From the NCBI RefSeq assembly GCF_000819565.1, contig NZ_CP004393.1, positions 3,906,001-3,970,000 of the forward strand: a DNA stretch of 64,000 bases, read 5' to 3'. The number at the start of each line of letters is the position of its first letter. The stretch's first letter is position 1. Of this stretch, positions 7,947 to 16,656 are shown piece by piece. The notes under the pieces are model-generated. The model was not told where the DNA came from. It saw only the letters and a program-made list of their open reading frames with translations, and searched no databases. Origin of the DNA: Celeribacter indicus (GTDB taxonomy: Bacteria; Pseudomonadota; Alphaproteobacteria; Rhodobacterales; Rhodobacteraceae). The position numbers were made by a program, and so were the translations under genes.

Positions 7947-8825
7947 ATGACCGAAACGCGCCTCAATCTCTCGGCTGGCCTCGCCTCCGTCTCCGTCGCA
8001 ATGGTGCTCGTGATCGCAAAGCTCTGGGCGCTCGGCGCGACCGGCTCGCTCTCCATCGCCGCCTCGCTTGCCGACAGCGGCGTGGACCTCATGGTGTCGC
8101 TCGGCGGGCTGCTCGCAATCTTCTACGCCTCCCGCCCTCCCGACGAGGATCATGCCTTCGGCCATACCTCCGCGGAGGATCTCGCCGCCCTCGGCCAGTC
8201 GATCTTCATCCTCGTCTCCGCGGGGATCATCGCCGTCACCTCCGCCCGGCGGCTGCTGTCGGACACGCCGGTCCGCGTCGAAAGCGAACTCGGCGGCATC
8301 GCGGTCATGGGGGTCTCCATCGTGCTCACCGTCTGCCTCGTCCTCTGGCAGCGGCGCGTCGCCCGCCGCACCGGGTCGAAGGTGGTCTCCGCCGACAGCC
8401 TGCATTACCTCGGGGATCTCATTCCCAATATCGGTGCCATCGTCGCGCTCTTCGCCTCCCGCGCCTTTGGCCTGGCGCAGATCGACAGCGTCGTGGCCCT
8501 CGGTGCGGCGGCGATCATGGCCTTCGGCGCGCTCAGGATCTGGAAATCCGCCTGGGACGCGCTCATGGACCGCTCCGCCCCCGCGGAGATGGTGCAGGAC
8601 ATCGAACGCATGGCCACCGAATATCCGGGCGTGCATGCCTATCACGACCTGAAAACCCGGATGGCCGGATCGAAACCCTTCGTCAACATCCATATCGAGG
8701 TGGATGGCGACCAGACGCTGCGCGAGGCTCACGCGATCTCCGCGGGCCTCAAGCGCCAGATCCTCGACAGCTATCCCACCGCCGACGTTATCGTGCACAA
8801 GGACGTGGCGGGCGAGGCCGATTAG
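7947..8825 (+). CDS. Cation diffusion facilitator (CDF) metal efflux transporter
   Basis: Inner-membrane zinc/iron/manganese-proton antiporter (292 aa) of the FieF/YiiP type. Six hydrophobic segments are followed by a cytoplasmic C-terminal domain (about residues 205-290). The transport site aspartates are in SLADSGVD (TM2) and the His/Asp pair in SADSLHYLGD (TM5), so the four-residue site is intact. The loop DEDHAFGHTSAEDLAALGQS is also family typical. The start at 7947 has a perfect AAGGAGGAG upstream. Its last four bases overlap the stop of the convergent M3 peptidase gene. Metal specificity cannot be read with certainty. Confidence 0.93.
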   Translation: MTETRLNLSAGLASVSVAMVLVIAKLWALGATGSLSIAASLADSGVDLMVSLGGLLAIFYASRPPDEDHAFGHTSAEDLAALGQSIFILVSAGIIAVTSARRLLSDTPVRVESELGGIAVMGVSIVLTVCLVLWQRRVARRTGSKVVSADSLHYLGDLIPNIGAIVALFASRAFGLAQIDSVVALGAAAIMAFGALRIWKSAWDALMDRSAPAEMVQDIERMATEYPGVHAYHDLKTRMAGSKPFVNIHIEVDGDQTLREAHAISAGLKRQILDSYPTADVIVHKDVAGEAD

Positions 8826-10843
8826 GCCTCGACAAGCCCCCGCCCCTTCAGGAGCGCGCCGACCCCCGGCATCCGCCCACGGAAGGCGGTGTAAAGATCT
8901 TCCGCATCCTCCGATCCGCCACGCGAGAGGATATGCGCCTCGAGACTCTGCGCCGTCGCCGGGTCGAAGGCGCCCTTTTCCTCGAACGCCTCGAACGCAT
9001 CGGCATCCATCGCTTCCGACCACATGTAGCTGTAATACCCAGCGCTGTAGCCGTCGCCTGAGAAGACATGGGCGAAATGCGGGGTCGCATGGCGCATCGT
9101 GATCGCCTTCGGCATGCCGATCCGCCCGAGCGTTTCCGCCTGCGCGGCCATCGGATCGGCGGGCGCGGCGCCGTCGTGGAAATCGAGATCGACGAGTGCG
9201 GAGGCGACATATTCCACCGTCGCAAAGCCCTGATCGTAGGTCTGCGCGGCGAGCAGCCGCTCGAGCATCTCGCGCGGCATCGGCGCGCCGGTCTTCGCAT
9301 GGGTGGCGAATTCCGCCAAGACATCCGGCACTTCGAGCCAATGCTCGTAGAGCTGGCTCGGCAGTTCCACGAAATCGCGTGCCACCGACGTCCCGGAGAT
9401 CGATTCGTAGGTCACGTCCGACAGCATCTGGTGCAGCGCGTGGCCGAATTCGTGGAACAGCGTGCGCGCATCGTCATAGGACAGGAGCGCCGGTTCGCCC
9501 TTCGGCGGCTTGGCGAAATTGCACACGTTGAGCACGATCGGGCGAATGTCGCCCTCGAGCTTCTGCTGGCTGCGCATCGTGGTGCACCACGCGCCCGAAC
9601 GCTTCGAGCCGCGCGCGAAATAGTCGCCGATGAAGACCGCGACATGCGCACCGTTCCGCGTCACGTTCCAGGCGCGCGCATCCGGGTGATAGGTGGTCAC
9701 GTCGAGCGGAGAGAATTCGAGACCGAAGAGACGGTTGGCACAGGTGAACGCCGCCTCGATCATCCGCTCGAGTTGCAGGTAGGGCTTCAGCTCCGCCTCG
9801 TCGAGATCGTGTTCCGCCTTGCGCCGTTTCTCTGAATAATAGCGCCAGTCCCACGGCTCCAGAGCGCCGTTGATCCCGTCGCGCGCCATCATGTCGGTCA
9901 GCACCTCCGCATCGCGCAGCGCCGCCGCCTTCGCCGGCTCCCAGACCCGCATCAGCAGCTCGCGCACCGCCTCCGGGGTCTTCGCCATCTCGGTTTCGAG
10001 CTTGTAGGCCGCGAAGCTTTCGTAGCCCAGAAGCTTCGCCCGTTCCTCCCGCAGCTTCAGGATCTCCGCGGCGATCTCCCGGTTGTCGGTCTCGCCGCCG
10101 TTCATGCCGCGCGCGATCCAGGCCTTGAACGCCCGTTCGCGCAGGTCGCGGCGCGGGGAGAATTGCAGGAACGGCACGATGAGCGACCGCGACAGGGTGA
10201 CGACCGGCCCGGCGGCGCCCTTTTCCTCTCCGGCCGCGCGCGCCGCATCGACGACGAATTGCGGCAGGCCCTCGAGATCGCCTTCGGACAGGTCCATGAA
10301 CCATGTGCGCTCGTCGGCCAGAAGGTTCTGGGTGAACTGCGTGCCGAGACTCGCGAGCCGGGACTTGATTGCTGCCATCCGCTCCTTTTCCGCGCCCTCG
10401 AGCTTTGCCCCCGACCGGACGAAGGACCGGCGGGTGAGCATCAGCACGCGGGCCTGTTCGGGCGAGAGGCCGAGGCTGTCGCGCGCCTGCCAGAGCGTCT
10501 CGATGCGCGCGAAGAGTGCGGCGTTGGCGGTGATTTCCGACGAATAGGCCGCAAGCAGCGGCGAGAGATCCCGCATCAGCGCATCGCGCGCCTCGTTCGT
10601 ATCCGCGCCGGCCATGCCGTAGAACGTGCCGAGCACCCTCGACAACAGGCGATCCGCCCGTTCCAGCGCCTCGATCGTGTTGGCAAAGCTCGGCGGCTCC
10701 GGGTTTTCCGCGATCGCGGTCACGTTGTCGCGTGCCTCCGTCAGGGCCGCCTCGACCGCGGGCATGACATCGGCATCCTCCAGATCGGCGAAGGGCGGAA
10801 GAGAAAATTCGGACGTCCAGTCGGACAGATATGCGTTGCTCAT
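8822..10843 (-). CDS. M3 family zinc oligopeptidase (oligopeptidase A / Dcp type)
   Basis: Cytoplasmic thimet-type metallopeptidase (673 aa) that degrades short peptides, including cleaved signal peptides in characterised relatives. The zinc motif HEFGH is in LFHEFGHALHQML at about residue 465, and the second family motif near the C-terminus (SAGYYSYMWSEAMDADAF) is complete. Length matches PrlC/Dcp enzymes. No signal peptide is visible. The start at 10843 has AAAGGAG upstream. The gene stands alone, convergent with the CDF transporter. Confidence 0.94.
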   Translation of the reverse strand: MSNAYLSDWTSEFSLPPFADLEDADVMPAVEAALTEARDNVTAIAENPEPPSFANTIEALERADRLLSRVLGTFYGMAGADTNEARDALMRDLSPLLAAYSSEITANAALFARIETLWQARDSLGLSPEQARVLMLTRRSFVRSGAKLEGAEKERMAAIKSRLASLGTQFTQNLLADERTWFMDLSEGDLEGLPQFVVDAARAAGEEKGAAGPVVTLSRSLIVPFLQFSPRRDLRERAFKAWIARGMNGGETDNREIAAEILKLREERAKLLGYESFAAYKLETEMAKTPEAVRELLMRVWEPAKAAALRDAEVLTDMMARDGINGALEPWDWRYYSEKRRKAEHDLDEAELKPYLQLERMIEAAFTCANRLFGLEFSPLDVTTYHPDARAWNVTRNGAHVAVFIGDYFARGSKRSGAWCTTMRSQQKLEGDIRPIVLNVCNFAKPPKGEPALLSYDDARTLFHEFGHALHQMLSDVTYESISGTSVARDFVELPSQLYEHWLEVPDVLAEFATHAKTGAPMPREMLERLLAAQTYDQGFATVEYVASALVDLDFHDGAAPADPMAAQAETLGRIGMPKAITMRHATPHFAHVFSGDGYSAGYYSYMWSEAMDADAFEAFEEKGAFDPATAQSLEAHILSRGGSEDAEDLYTAFRGRMPGVGALLKGRGLVEA

Positions 10844-10894
10844 CGGCGTCTCCTTTGAGGCCAAGCTATGCCCGCGCCCGTCCGGAGAAAAGGG

Positions 10895-11947
10895 TCAGTG
10901 GTGATTTTGCATTCCGCAGACCGGGCAATCGGCGCGCTTTTTCACCGCGATGGTCCGGCACTCCGCATAGAGGGCGTCATAGATCGTCAGGCGCCCGGCC
11001 AGCCCCTGCCCCGCGCCGGTGATCTCCTTCACCGCCTCCATCGCCATCATCGTGCCGAGAATGCCCGGCAGGGGCGCCGCGACCCCCGCCTCGGCACAGC
11101 TCGGCACCATGCCGGGCGCGGGCCGTTCGGGAAAGATGCATTGGTAGCACGGGCCGGTCTCATGCGGCTTATAGGTGCTGATCTGGCCTTCCCACTGTGT
11201 GATCGCGGCGGCGATCAGCGGCTTTTTCGCGGCAACGCAGAGCCGGTTCACGAGATAGCGGGTATCGAAATTGTCCGTGCCGTCGAGCACGAGATCGTAC
11301 TCGTCGAGGAGCACCGCGCAACTTTCGTCGAAGCGGCGGTTGTAGGGGCGGATCTCGACGAAGGGATTCTGCGCCCGCATCGCCGCCGCGGCGGAGAACA
11401 CCTTCGGCATGCCGAGGCTGTCGTCCTTGTGGATCACCTGGCGTTGCAGGTTCGACGGCTCCACCACATCGTCGTCGATGACGCCGATCACCCCGACGCC
11501 CGAGGCCGCGAGATATTGCAGCACCGGCGCGCCGAGCCCGCCCGCGCCGACCACGAGCACCTTCGCCTCCTTCAGGCTGCGCTGACCCGGCCCACCGATC
11601 TCGCGCAGGAGGATATGGCGCATGTAGCGCTCGAGTTCCGCCTCGCGAAACGGACCTCCGGGCGCAGGCGCGCCCGCCCCGTCCTGCGGCTCCGTCGCGC
11701 GGGCGCGCAGGGCCCGCAGGCCGAAGCGATAGGCGACCACCACGGCGGCGAAGATCCCGAGCAGCGCCCATTCTCCCGCACCGCCCCCCAGCGTCGCGCG
11801 AAACGCATTGCCCGGCGGCAGGACAAGAAGCGCAAGCAGGACGGCGAGGTAGAGCACGCCGATCATCGCCCATCGCGCCCGCGAAGGCGCTCCCATCGCA
11901 TAGCCGGTTCCCCAGAGGGCGGCGGCGACGAGAAGGAAAAGGGTCAT
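10895..11947 (-). CDS. moeB: MoeB/ThiF-type adenylyltransferase with N-terminal membrane segments
   Basis: E1-like enzyme (350 aa) that adenylates the C-terminal glycine of a small sulfur-carrier protein, normally MoaD, for molybdopterin synthesis. The ATP site [17 protein letters not shown], the [11 protein letters not shown] and [13 protein letters not shown] motifs and the two zinc pairs (CYQC, CPVC at the C-terminus) are present. No C-terminal rhodanese domain is seen. Unusually, the first 80 or so residues form two to three hydrophobic segments, so the enzyme is probably anchored in the inner membrane. The ATG overlaps the dut stop codon by four bases, indicating translational coupling. 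Confidence 0.92.
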   Translation of the reverse strand: MTLFLLVAAALWGTGYAMGAPSRARWAMIGVLYLAVLLALLVLPPGNAFRATLGGGAGEWALLGIFAAVVVAYRFGLRALRARATEPQDGAGAPAPGGPFREAELERYMRHILLREIGGPGQRSLKEAKVLVVGAGGLGAPVLQYLAASGVGVIGVIDDDVVEPSNLQRQVIHKDDSLGMPKVFSAAAAMRAQNPFVEIRPYNRRFDESCAVLLDEYDLVLDGTDNFDTRYLVNRLCVAAKKPLIAAAITQWEGQISTYKPHETGPCYQCIFPERPAPGMVPSCAEAGVAAPLPGILGTMMAMEAVKEITGAGQGLAGRLTIYDALYAECRTIAVKKRADCPVCGMQNHH

Positions 11948-12411
11948 GACCGCCCGGTCGAGCCGAAGCCGCCGCCGCCCCGCGCCGTCGGGCTCAGCGT
12001 CTCGCTCACCGCGAAACGCCCCGTCACCACCGGCGCCACGACCATCTGCGCGATGCGGTCGCCATGGGAGATCGGGAAAGGCTCGCTCCCGAGGTTGATC
12101 AGGATGACTCCCACCGGACCGCGATAATCCGCGTCGATCGTGCCCGGCGCGTTCGGGATGGAAATGCCGTGTTTCAACGCCCAGCCGGAGCGCGGGCGCA
12201 CCTGCACCTCATAGCCCGGCGGGATTTCCATCGCGAAGCCCGTCGGCACCAGGCGCCGCGCACCGGGCGCGAGCACAATCCCCTCGGCACGCAGTTCGGG
12301 CGGCAGGTTCGCGCGGAGATCCGCCCCCGCGGCATGTGCGGTCTCATAGGAGGGCAAGGCGACGGTGCGGTCCGCCTCCTCCAGCCATTTGATCTTGATC
12401 GCGACGGTCAT
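11944..12411 (-). CDS. dut: dUTP diphosphatase
   Basis: Trimeric dUTPase (155 aa) that hydrolyses dUTP to dUMP and pyrophosphate, keeping uracil out of DNA and feeding thymidylate synthesis. All five conserved motifs are visible: [39 protein letters not shown] and the C-terminal [10 protein letters not shown] that closes over the active site. Length is typical. It sits between coaBC and moeB on the same strand, 21 bases after coaBC; a dfp-dut neighbourhood is common in proteobacteria. Confidence 0.97.
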   Translation of the reverse strand: MTVAIKIKWLEEADRTVALPSYETAHAAGADLRANLPPELRAEGIVLAPGARRLVPTGFAMEIPPGYEVQVRPRSGWALKHGISIPNAPGTIDADYRGPVGVILINLGSEPFPISHGDRIAQMVVAPVVTGRFAVSETLSPTARGGGGFGSTGRS

Positions 12412-12432
12412 GCGGCTCCTCGGCTCGTCAGG

Positions 12433-13632
12433 TCAGTGTTGCGACAGGTGGTCGGCGATCCGGAGCGCAAGCTGGCGCGCGACCTGCTCCTTCGTCATGC
12501 GCGGCCAGGCGTCCGCGCCGCGTTCGGTGATCAGCGTCACCGCATTCTCCGTCCCGCCCATGATCCCGGTCGCGGGCGAGACATCGTTCGCGACGATCCA
12601 GTCACAGCCCTTGCGCGCGCGTTTCGCAGTCGCATGGGCGATGACATCGTCGGTCTCGGCGGCGAAGCCGATGACGAGGCGCGGACGCCCCTCCGCCATC
12701 CGGCTCACCTGCGCGAGGATGTCCGGGTTCTCGGAAAAGTCCAGAACCGGGAGCTTTCCCTGCTCCTTCTTGATCTTCCCGGCCTTTTCCGCCGTCACCC
12801 GCCAGTCAGCCACGGCGGCGGCGAAGACGGCGGCATCGGCGGGAAGCGCGGCTTCGACCGCCGCCTTCATCTCCCGTGCCGTCTCCACCGCGATCACCTC
12901 GACACCCGCGGGCGGCGGCACGCGCGCAGGGCCGGTCACGAAACTCACCCGCGCGCCCAGATCGCGCAGCGCGGCGGCAATCGCCGCGCCCTGCGCGCCG
13001 GAGGAACGGTTGGCGATGTAGCGGACCGGGTCGATCGGCTCATGGGTCGGGCCCGAAGTGACGAGGACATGCCGGCCGGAAAGGGGCCCCTCGGCGAGCG
13101 TGGCGCGGATCGCGCCGAGGATATCCGGCACCTCCGACAGCCGTCCGGGTCCGAATTCGCCGCAGGCCATCGCTCCCTCCTCCGGCCCGACGACGCGCAC
13201 GCCGTCGCCGCGAAGCGTCGCGATGTTACGCTGCATCGCCGGATGTTCCCACATCCGCACGTTCATCGCGGGCGCGACGAGCACGGGCGTGTCGGTGGCC
13301 ATGAGCAGCGTGGAGGCAAGATCGCCCGCGAAGCCGTTCGCCATCTTCGCCAGCAAATCGGCGGTCGCGGGCGCGACGACCACGAGATCGGCGGCGCGGC
13401 TCAGCTGGATATGCCCCATCTCCGCCTCGTCGGTGAGATCGAAGAGATCGCGATACACCTTTTCGGCGGCGAGCGCAGAGACCGACAGCGGCGTCACGAA
13501 CTCCTCGGCCGCACGGGTCAGCACGGGAACGACCCGCGCGCCCTGATCGCGCAGCCGCCGCATCAGGTCGAGCGACTTGTAGGCGGCGATCCCGCCGCCG
13601 ATGATGAGAAGAATGGTCTTGCCGTTCAGCAT
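12433..13632 (-). CDS. coaBC: Bifunctional phosphopantothenoylcysteine decarboxylase / phosphopantothenate--cysteine ligase
   Basis: Flavoprotein (399 aa, also called Dfp) that carries out two successive steps of CoA synthesis: ligation of cysteine to 4'-phosphopantothenate and decarboxylation to 4'-phosphopantetheine. The CoaC half (about residues 1-180) shows GGIAAYKSLDLMRRL and the FMN/substrate motif PAMNVRMWEHPA; the CoaB half (190-399) shows ANRSSGAQGAAIA and a lysine-rich KAGKIKKEQG. It follows rpoH by 62 bases. The leader just before its ATG can fold into a strong hairpin (13634-13676) that includes the likely ribosome binding site. Confidence 0.97.
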   Translation of the reverse strand: MLNGKTILLIIGGGIAAYKSLDLMRRLRDQGARVVPVLTRAAEEFVTPLSVSALAAEKVYRDLFDLTDEAEMGHIQLSRAADLVVVAPATADLLAKMANGFAGDLASTLLMATDTPVLVAPAMNVRMWEHPAMQRNIATLRGDGVRVVGPEEGAMACGEFGPGRLSEVPDILGAIRATLAEGPLSGRHVLVTSGPTHEPIDPVRYIANRSSGAQGAAIAAALRDLGARVSFVTGPARVPPPAGVEVIAVETAREMKAAVEAALPADAAVFAAAVADWRVTAEKAGKIKKEQGKLPVLDFSENPDILAQVSRMAEGRPRLVIGFAAETDDVIAHATAKRARKGCDWIVANDVSPATGIMGGTENAVTLITERGADAWPRMTKEQVARQLALRIADHLSQH

Positions 13633-13633
13633 C

Positions 13634-13676
13634 GCGCGCCCTTCGCCTTCCAGACAGCAGAAGGTGTAGGGCGCGC
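13634..13676 (-). promoter_or_regulatory. Hairpin covering the coaBC ribosome binding site
   Basis: Perfect 8-bp outer stem (GCGCGCCC / GGGCGCGC), a symmetrical 4x4 internal loop and a 5-bp inner stem (CCTTC / GAAGG) with a nine-base apical loop. On the minus strand the structure ends one base before the coaBC start codon, and its 3' side contains GAAGGG. It could limit translation or be a terminator-like or processing structure after rpoH; there is no T tract. Confidence 0.55.
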
Positions 13677-13694
13677 GCCCGGTGAACTCAAGCC

Positions 13695-14576
13695 TTAGCT
13701 CAGAAGCGAGGTCAGCGCCTCACCGTGCCGTTCCAGCGACTTGCGCATCTTCATGAATGCGCCCGCCTCGAGCTGCCGCACACGTTCCTTGGAGAGCGAC
13801 AGCTCCTCGCCGAGGCTCTCGAGCGTGCGCGGATCGTCGGAGAGCTTGCGTTCGCGCAGGATGAAGCGCTCGCGTTCACTCAACTCGCCCATCGCCTCCT
13901 GGAGCCAGCCGGAAAGCTGGAGCTGATCGTGCGCCTCGCCCACGAGCTCGGCCGTCGTCTCGCCCTCGTCGGCGAGCGTGTCGATCCATTCGCGGCCCTC
14001 GTCCTCGGTCGACTGCTGCGCGTTGAGCGAGAAATCCGAGCCCGACAACCGCCCGTCCATCATCTCCACATCGCGCAGCGGCACCCCGAGATCCATCGCG
14101 ATGAGTTGCAGGAGCTGGGCGTGGTCGAGATTGTCGCCCCGCGCCGTCGCCTCCCGTTCGAGACGGGCCTGAACGCGGCGCATGTTGAAGAACAGGGATT
14201 TCTGCGCGGAGGTGGAGCCGGTCCGTACCAGCGACCAATTGCGCATCACGTAATCCTGGACCGAGGCCTTGATCCACCACACCGCGTAGGTGGAGAACCG
14301 GACGCCCCGATCCGGGTCGAACTTGTCGGCCGCTTTCATCAGGCCGAGACCGGCCTCCTGGATGAGGTCGTTCATCGGTGCGCCGTAGCGCTTGAATTTC
14401 GCGGCCATCGAGATAGCTAAGCGCATATAGGCGGTGACGAGACGATGGAGGGCGGCCTCGTCGCGATAATCCCTCCAGGCGCGGGCAAGTGCGATTTCCG
14501 TGTCCGCGTCGAGCATTTCTGCCTTCATGGCGCGACGCGGCAAGCTGTGTTCCGATGCAGTCACATCGAGTGCCAT
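13695..14576 (-). CDS. rpoH: RNA polymerase sigma-32 family factor, RpoHII type
   Basis: Alternative sigma factor (293 aa) for heat and photooxidative stress genes. Region 2 shows AYMRLAISMAAKFKRYGAP and LIQEAGLGLMKAADKFDP; region 2.4 FSTYAVWWIKASVQDYVMRN; the RpoH box is QKSLFFNMR at about residues 125-133; region 4 ends with a helix-turn-helix LGEELSLSKERVRQLEAGA. The N-terminus (MALDV, SLPRRAMKAEMLDADTE) resembles RpoHII of Rhodobacter sphaeroides, which acts with RpoE in the singlet-oxygen response, rather than RpoHI. The start at 14576 has GGGAGG upstream. It is divergent from cobU. Confidence 0.93.
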   Translation of the reverse strand: MALDVTASEHSLPRRAMKAEMLDADTEIALARAWRDYRDEAALHRLVTAYMRLAISMAAKFKRYGAPMNDLIQEAGLGLMKAADKFDPDRGVRFSTYAVWWIKASVQDYVMRNWSLVRTGSTSAQKSLFFNMRRVQARLEREATARGDNLDHAQLLQLIAMDLGVPLRDVEMMDGRLSGSDFSLNAQQSTEDEGREWIDTLADEGETTAELVGEAHDQLQLSGWLQEAMGELSERERFILRERKLSDDPRTLESLGEELSLSKERVRQLEAGAFMKMRKSLERHGEALTSLLS

Positions 14577-14690
14577 TGTCAACCTCCCGGTGTTTCGGTT
14601 GCACGGCCGATAAAACCGGCCATTTGCGAGCGGCGGCTACTCCTGTTACGGAAAGCCTAACCAATTCGAATGACATTTGGTTTCACGAAC

Positions 14691-15224
14691 ATGTGCAAAA
14701 ATCTCACGCTGGTCATAGGCGGCGCGTCTTCCGGGAAAACGAATATTGCTGAAAAATTGTGCGTTAACAGTAACTTGACTCTCGTCTACCTGGCCACGGC
14801 GCAGATCCTCGACGACGAAACGCGCACAAAGGTTGAGCGTCATCGCGCAGATCGGGGCGAGCTCTGGCGCACGATCGAGGAACCTTTTCGTGTCGACGAG
14901 ACCGTGATCGCCGCCCGCCGGGGTGAAATTCTCCTGCTCGACTGCGCGACGATGTGGCTGACCAACCACCTGCTCGCGGATCATCCGCTCGCGGCGGAAA
15001 CCGACCGCCTGCTCGCGGCCTGCGCCCGGAGCGCGGCGGAGATCGTCATCGTCACGAACGAGACCGGCATGGGCATCGTTCCGGAAAATGCGCTCGCCCG
15101 CCGGTTCCGCATCGAACAGGGCACGCTCAACCGCCGCCTCGCCGAACACGCCGCCCGCGTCATCGGCGTGATGGCCGGGCTGCCCTTCCCGCTCAAGGGC
15201 GCGCTGCCGGAGGGGGTCGCTTGA
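14691..15224 (+). CDS. cobU: Adenosylcobinamide kinase / adenosylcobinamide-phosphate guanylyltransferase
   Basis: Bifunctional CobU/CobP enzyme (177 aa) that phosphorylates adenosylcobinamide and attaches GMP, preparing it for nucleotide-loop assembly of coenzyme B12. The P-loop is GGASSGKTNIAE at the N-terminus; the NETGMGIVPEN motif and the C-terminal RLAEHAARVIGVMAGLP are typical. The start at 14691 (MCKNLTLVIGG) matches family length; an ATG seven codons upstream is possible, and neither has a clear ribosome binding site. Its stop overlaps the start of a histidine phosphatase gene. It may support the B12-dependent mutase encoded at 43997. Confidence 0.93.
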   Translation: MCKNLTLVIGGASSGKTNIAEKLCVNSNLTLVYLATAQILDDETRTKVERHRADRGELWRTIEEPFRVDETVIAARRGEILLLDCATMWLTNHLLADHPLAAETDRLLAACARSAAEIVIVTNETGMGIVPENALARRFRIEQGTLNRRLAEHAARVIGVMAGLPFPLKGALPEGVA

Positions 15225-15790
15225 ACCGGCTGTGGCTTGTCCGGCACGGCCCGACACATGCCCGCTGTTTCGTCGGCTGGAGCGATCTGCCTGCCGATCT
15301 GTCGGATCGTGCCGCGCTCGCGCGTCTCGAGGCCGCGCTGCCGCAGGTGCCGGTGATCTCCTCCGACCTGCGGCGCGCCGTGGACACGGCCACCGCGCTT
15401 CAGGGCCCGCGCCCGCGCCTCGCCCACGATCCCCGCCTGAGGGAAACCCATTTCGGCGCGTGGGAATTGCACAGCTGGGCACAGATCGAACAGGCCGACG
15501 CCGCACTGGCACGAGAGGTGTTCGAGACGCCGGGCAGCGCCGCACCGCCGGGGGGCGAAAGCTGGAACGCCTTCTCCGCCCGTGTCCATGCCGCCATAGA
15601 CGCGCTCGACGGCGAGACCATCGTGGTCGCCCATATGGGCGTGGTCCTTGCCGTTCTGCAAAGGGCGCTCGGCGTCACCGCCTACGAGGCGCTGGCGCAT
15701 CGCATAGACCCGCTCTCCTGCACCTGCATCGAGCGTCCCGACGGCGCGCAGGGGCACTGGCGAGCGGCAGCGATCAATCAAATTTACTGA
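15221..15790 (+). CDS. Histidine phosphatase family protein (CobC-like)
   Basis: Phosphoglycerate-mutase-fold phosphatase (189 aa). The phosphohistidine motif LVRHGPTH is at residues 6-13, the second catalytic His in VVAHMGVV, and the acid in LRETHFGAWE. The start is taken as TTG at 15221, which overlaps the cobU stop codon (TTGA) and has GGAGGGGG upstream; the LNRLWLVRHG context requires this short N-terminus. The tight overlap with cobU suggests a cobalamin role, possibly alpha-ribazole phosphatase (CobC), but this is inferred from position and fold only. Confidence 0.85.
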   Translation: MNRLWLVRHGPTHARCFVGWSDLPADLSDRAALARLEAALPQVPVISSDLRRAVDTATALQGPRPRLAHDPRLRETHFGAWELHSWAQIEQADAALAREVFETPGSAAPPGGESWNAFSARVHAAIDALDGETIVVAHMGVVLAVLQRALGVTAYEALAHRIDPLSCTCIERPDGAQGHWRAAAINQIY

Positions 15791-15868
15791 TCCATCTCAT
15801 GACGCATATTCCGTGTCGCGATGACCGTTCCTTCGCTAGCATCACGACAGGCAGCGGGAGCAAAGGGC

Positions 15869-16555
15869 ATGAGCTACGACCTCTTCATCGGTGACAGGGC
15901 CTTCTCGAGCTGGTCGCTCCGCGGCTGGCTCCTGTTCGTGAAATTCGGGATCCCGGTGCGCACGCATGTGCTCGGCCTCTATTCCGGCACGCTCTCCGAC
16001 GATCTCCTCCCGCTCGCGCCGGCCCGGTTCGTCCCGACGGCGCGCACGCCGGAGGGCTGGGTGATCGGGGAGAGCATCGCGCTTGCCGAAACGCTGGCCG
16101 AACGCCATCCCGACGCCGGCCTCTGGCCCGAAGAGCCGGAGGCGCGGATCCTTGCGCGGTGGATCGTCGCGGAGATGCACGCCGGCTTCGCCGCGCTGCG
16201 CACCGCCTGCCCGATGCAGCTTTTCCACCAGTACCGGGGCTTTCAGGTGACGCCGGAGGTCTCCGCCGACCTCGCGCGGCTCGAGGAGATCCTCGGACAG
16301 GCCCTCGCCCGCTTCTCGGACGGGGGGCCGTGGCTGTTCGGGCGCTACAGCGCCGCCGACGCCTTCTACGCGCCGGTCGCGGCCCGCATCGCCGGTTACG
16401 ACCTGCCGGTGTCCGACCGCCTCGCCCGCTACGTGGCGGCGCATCTCTCCGATCCGGCCTTCCGCTCCTGGCGCTCCGAAGGCATCGCCATGAGCTACGA
16501 TCCCATGCCCTACGCACGCGACCTCCCGATCCGGGACTGGCCGGAGCCCGCCTGA
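15869..16555 (+). CDS. Glutathione S-transferase family protein
   Basis: Cytoplasmic GST-fold protein (228 aa). The N-terminal thioredoxin-like domain has DRAFSSWSLRGWLL in the glutathione-site loop, with serines that could activate the thiol; GESIALAETLAERHPDAGLWP follows the usual GSH-contact strand; the helical C-terminal domain contains FGRYSAADAFYAPVAARI, the structural N-capping motif region. The electrophile or other substrate is unknown. The start at 15869 fits the family N-terminus and has GGGAG upstream. It appears monocistronic. Confidence 0.9.
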   Translation: MSYDLFIGDRAFSSWSLRGWLLFVKFGIPVRTHVLGLYSGTLSDDLLPLAPARFVPTARTPEGWVIGESIALAETLAERHPDAGLWPEEPEARILARWIVAEMHAGFAALRTACPMQLFHQYRGFQVTPEVSADLARLEEILGQALARFSDGGPWLFGRYSAADAFYAPVAARIAGYDLPVSDRLARYVAAHLSDPAFRSWRSEGIAMSYDPMPYARDLPIRDWPEPA

Positions 16556-16656
16556 AAAGGCGCGCCGCACGCCGCCGTTAACCGGTTGCTAACCAGCGCT
16601 GTCGTAGCACGGCAGGAGGCTGATCAGCGCGCGCAGGGCGCGAAAGGATATCGGGC

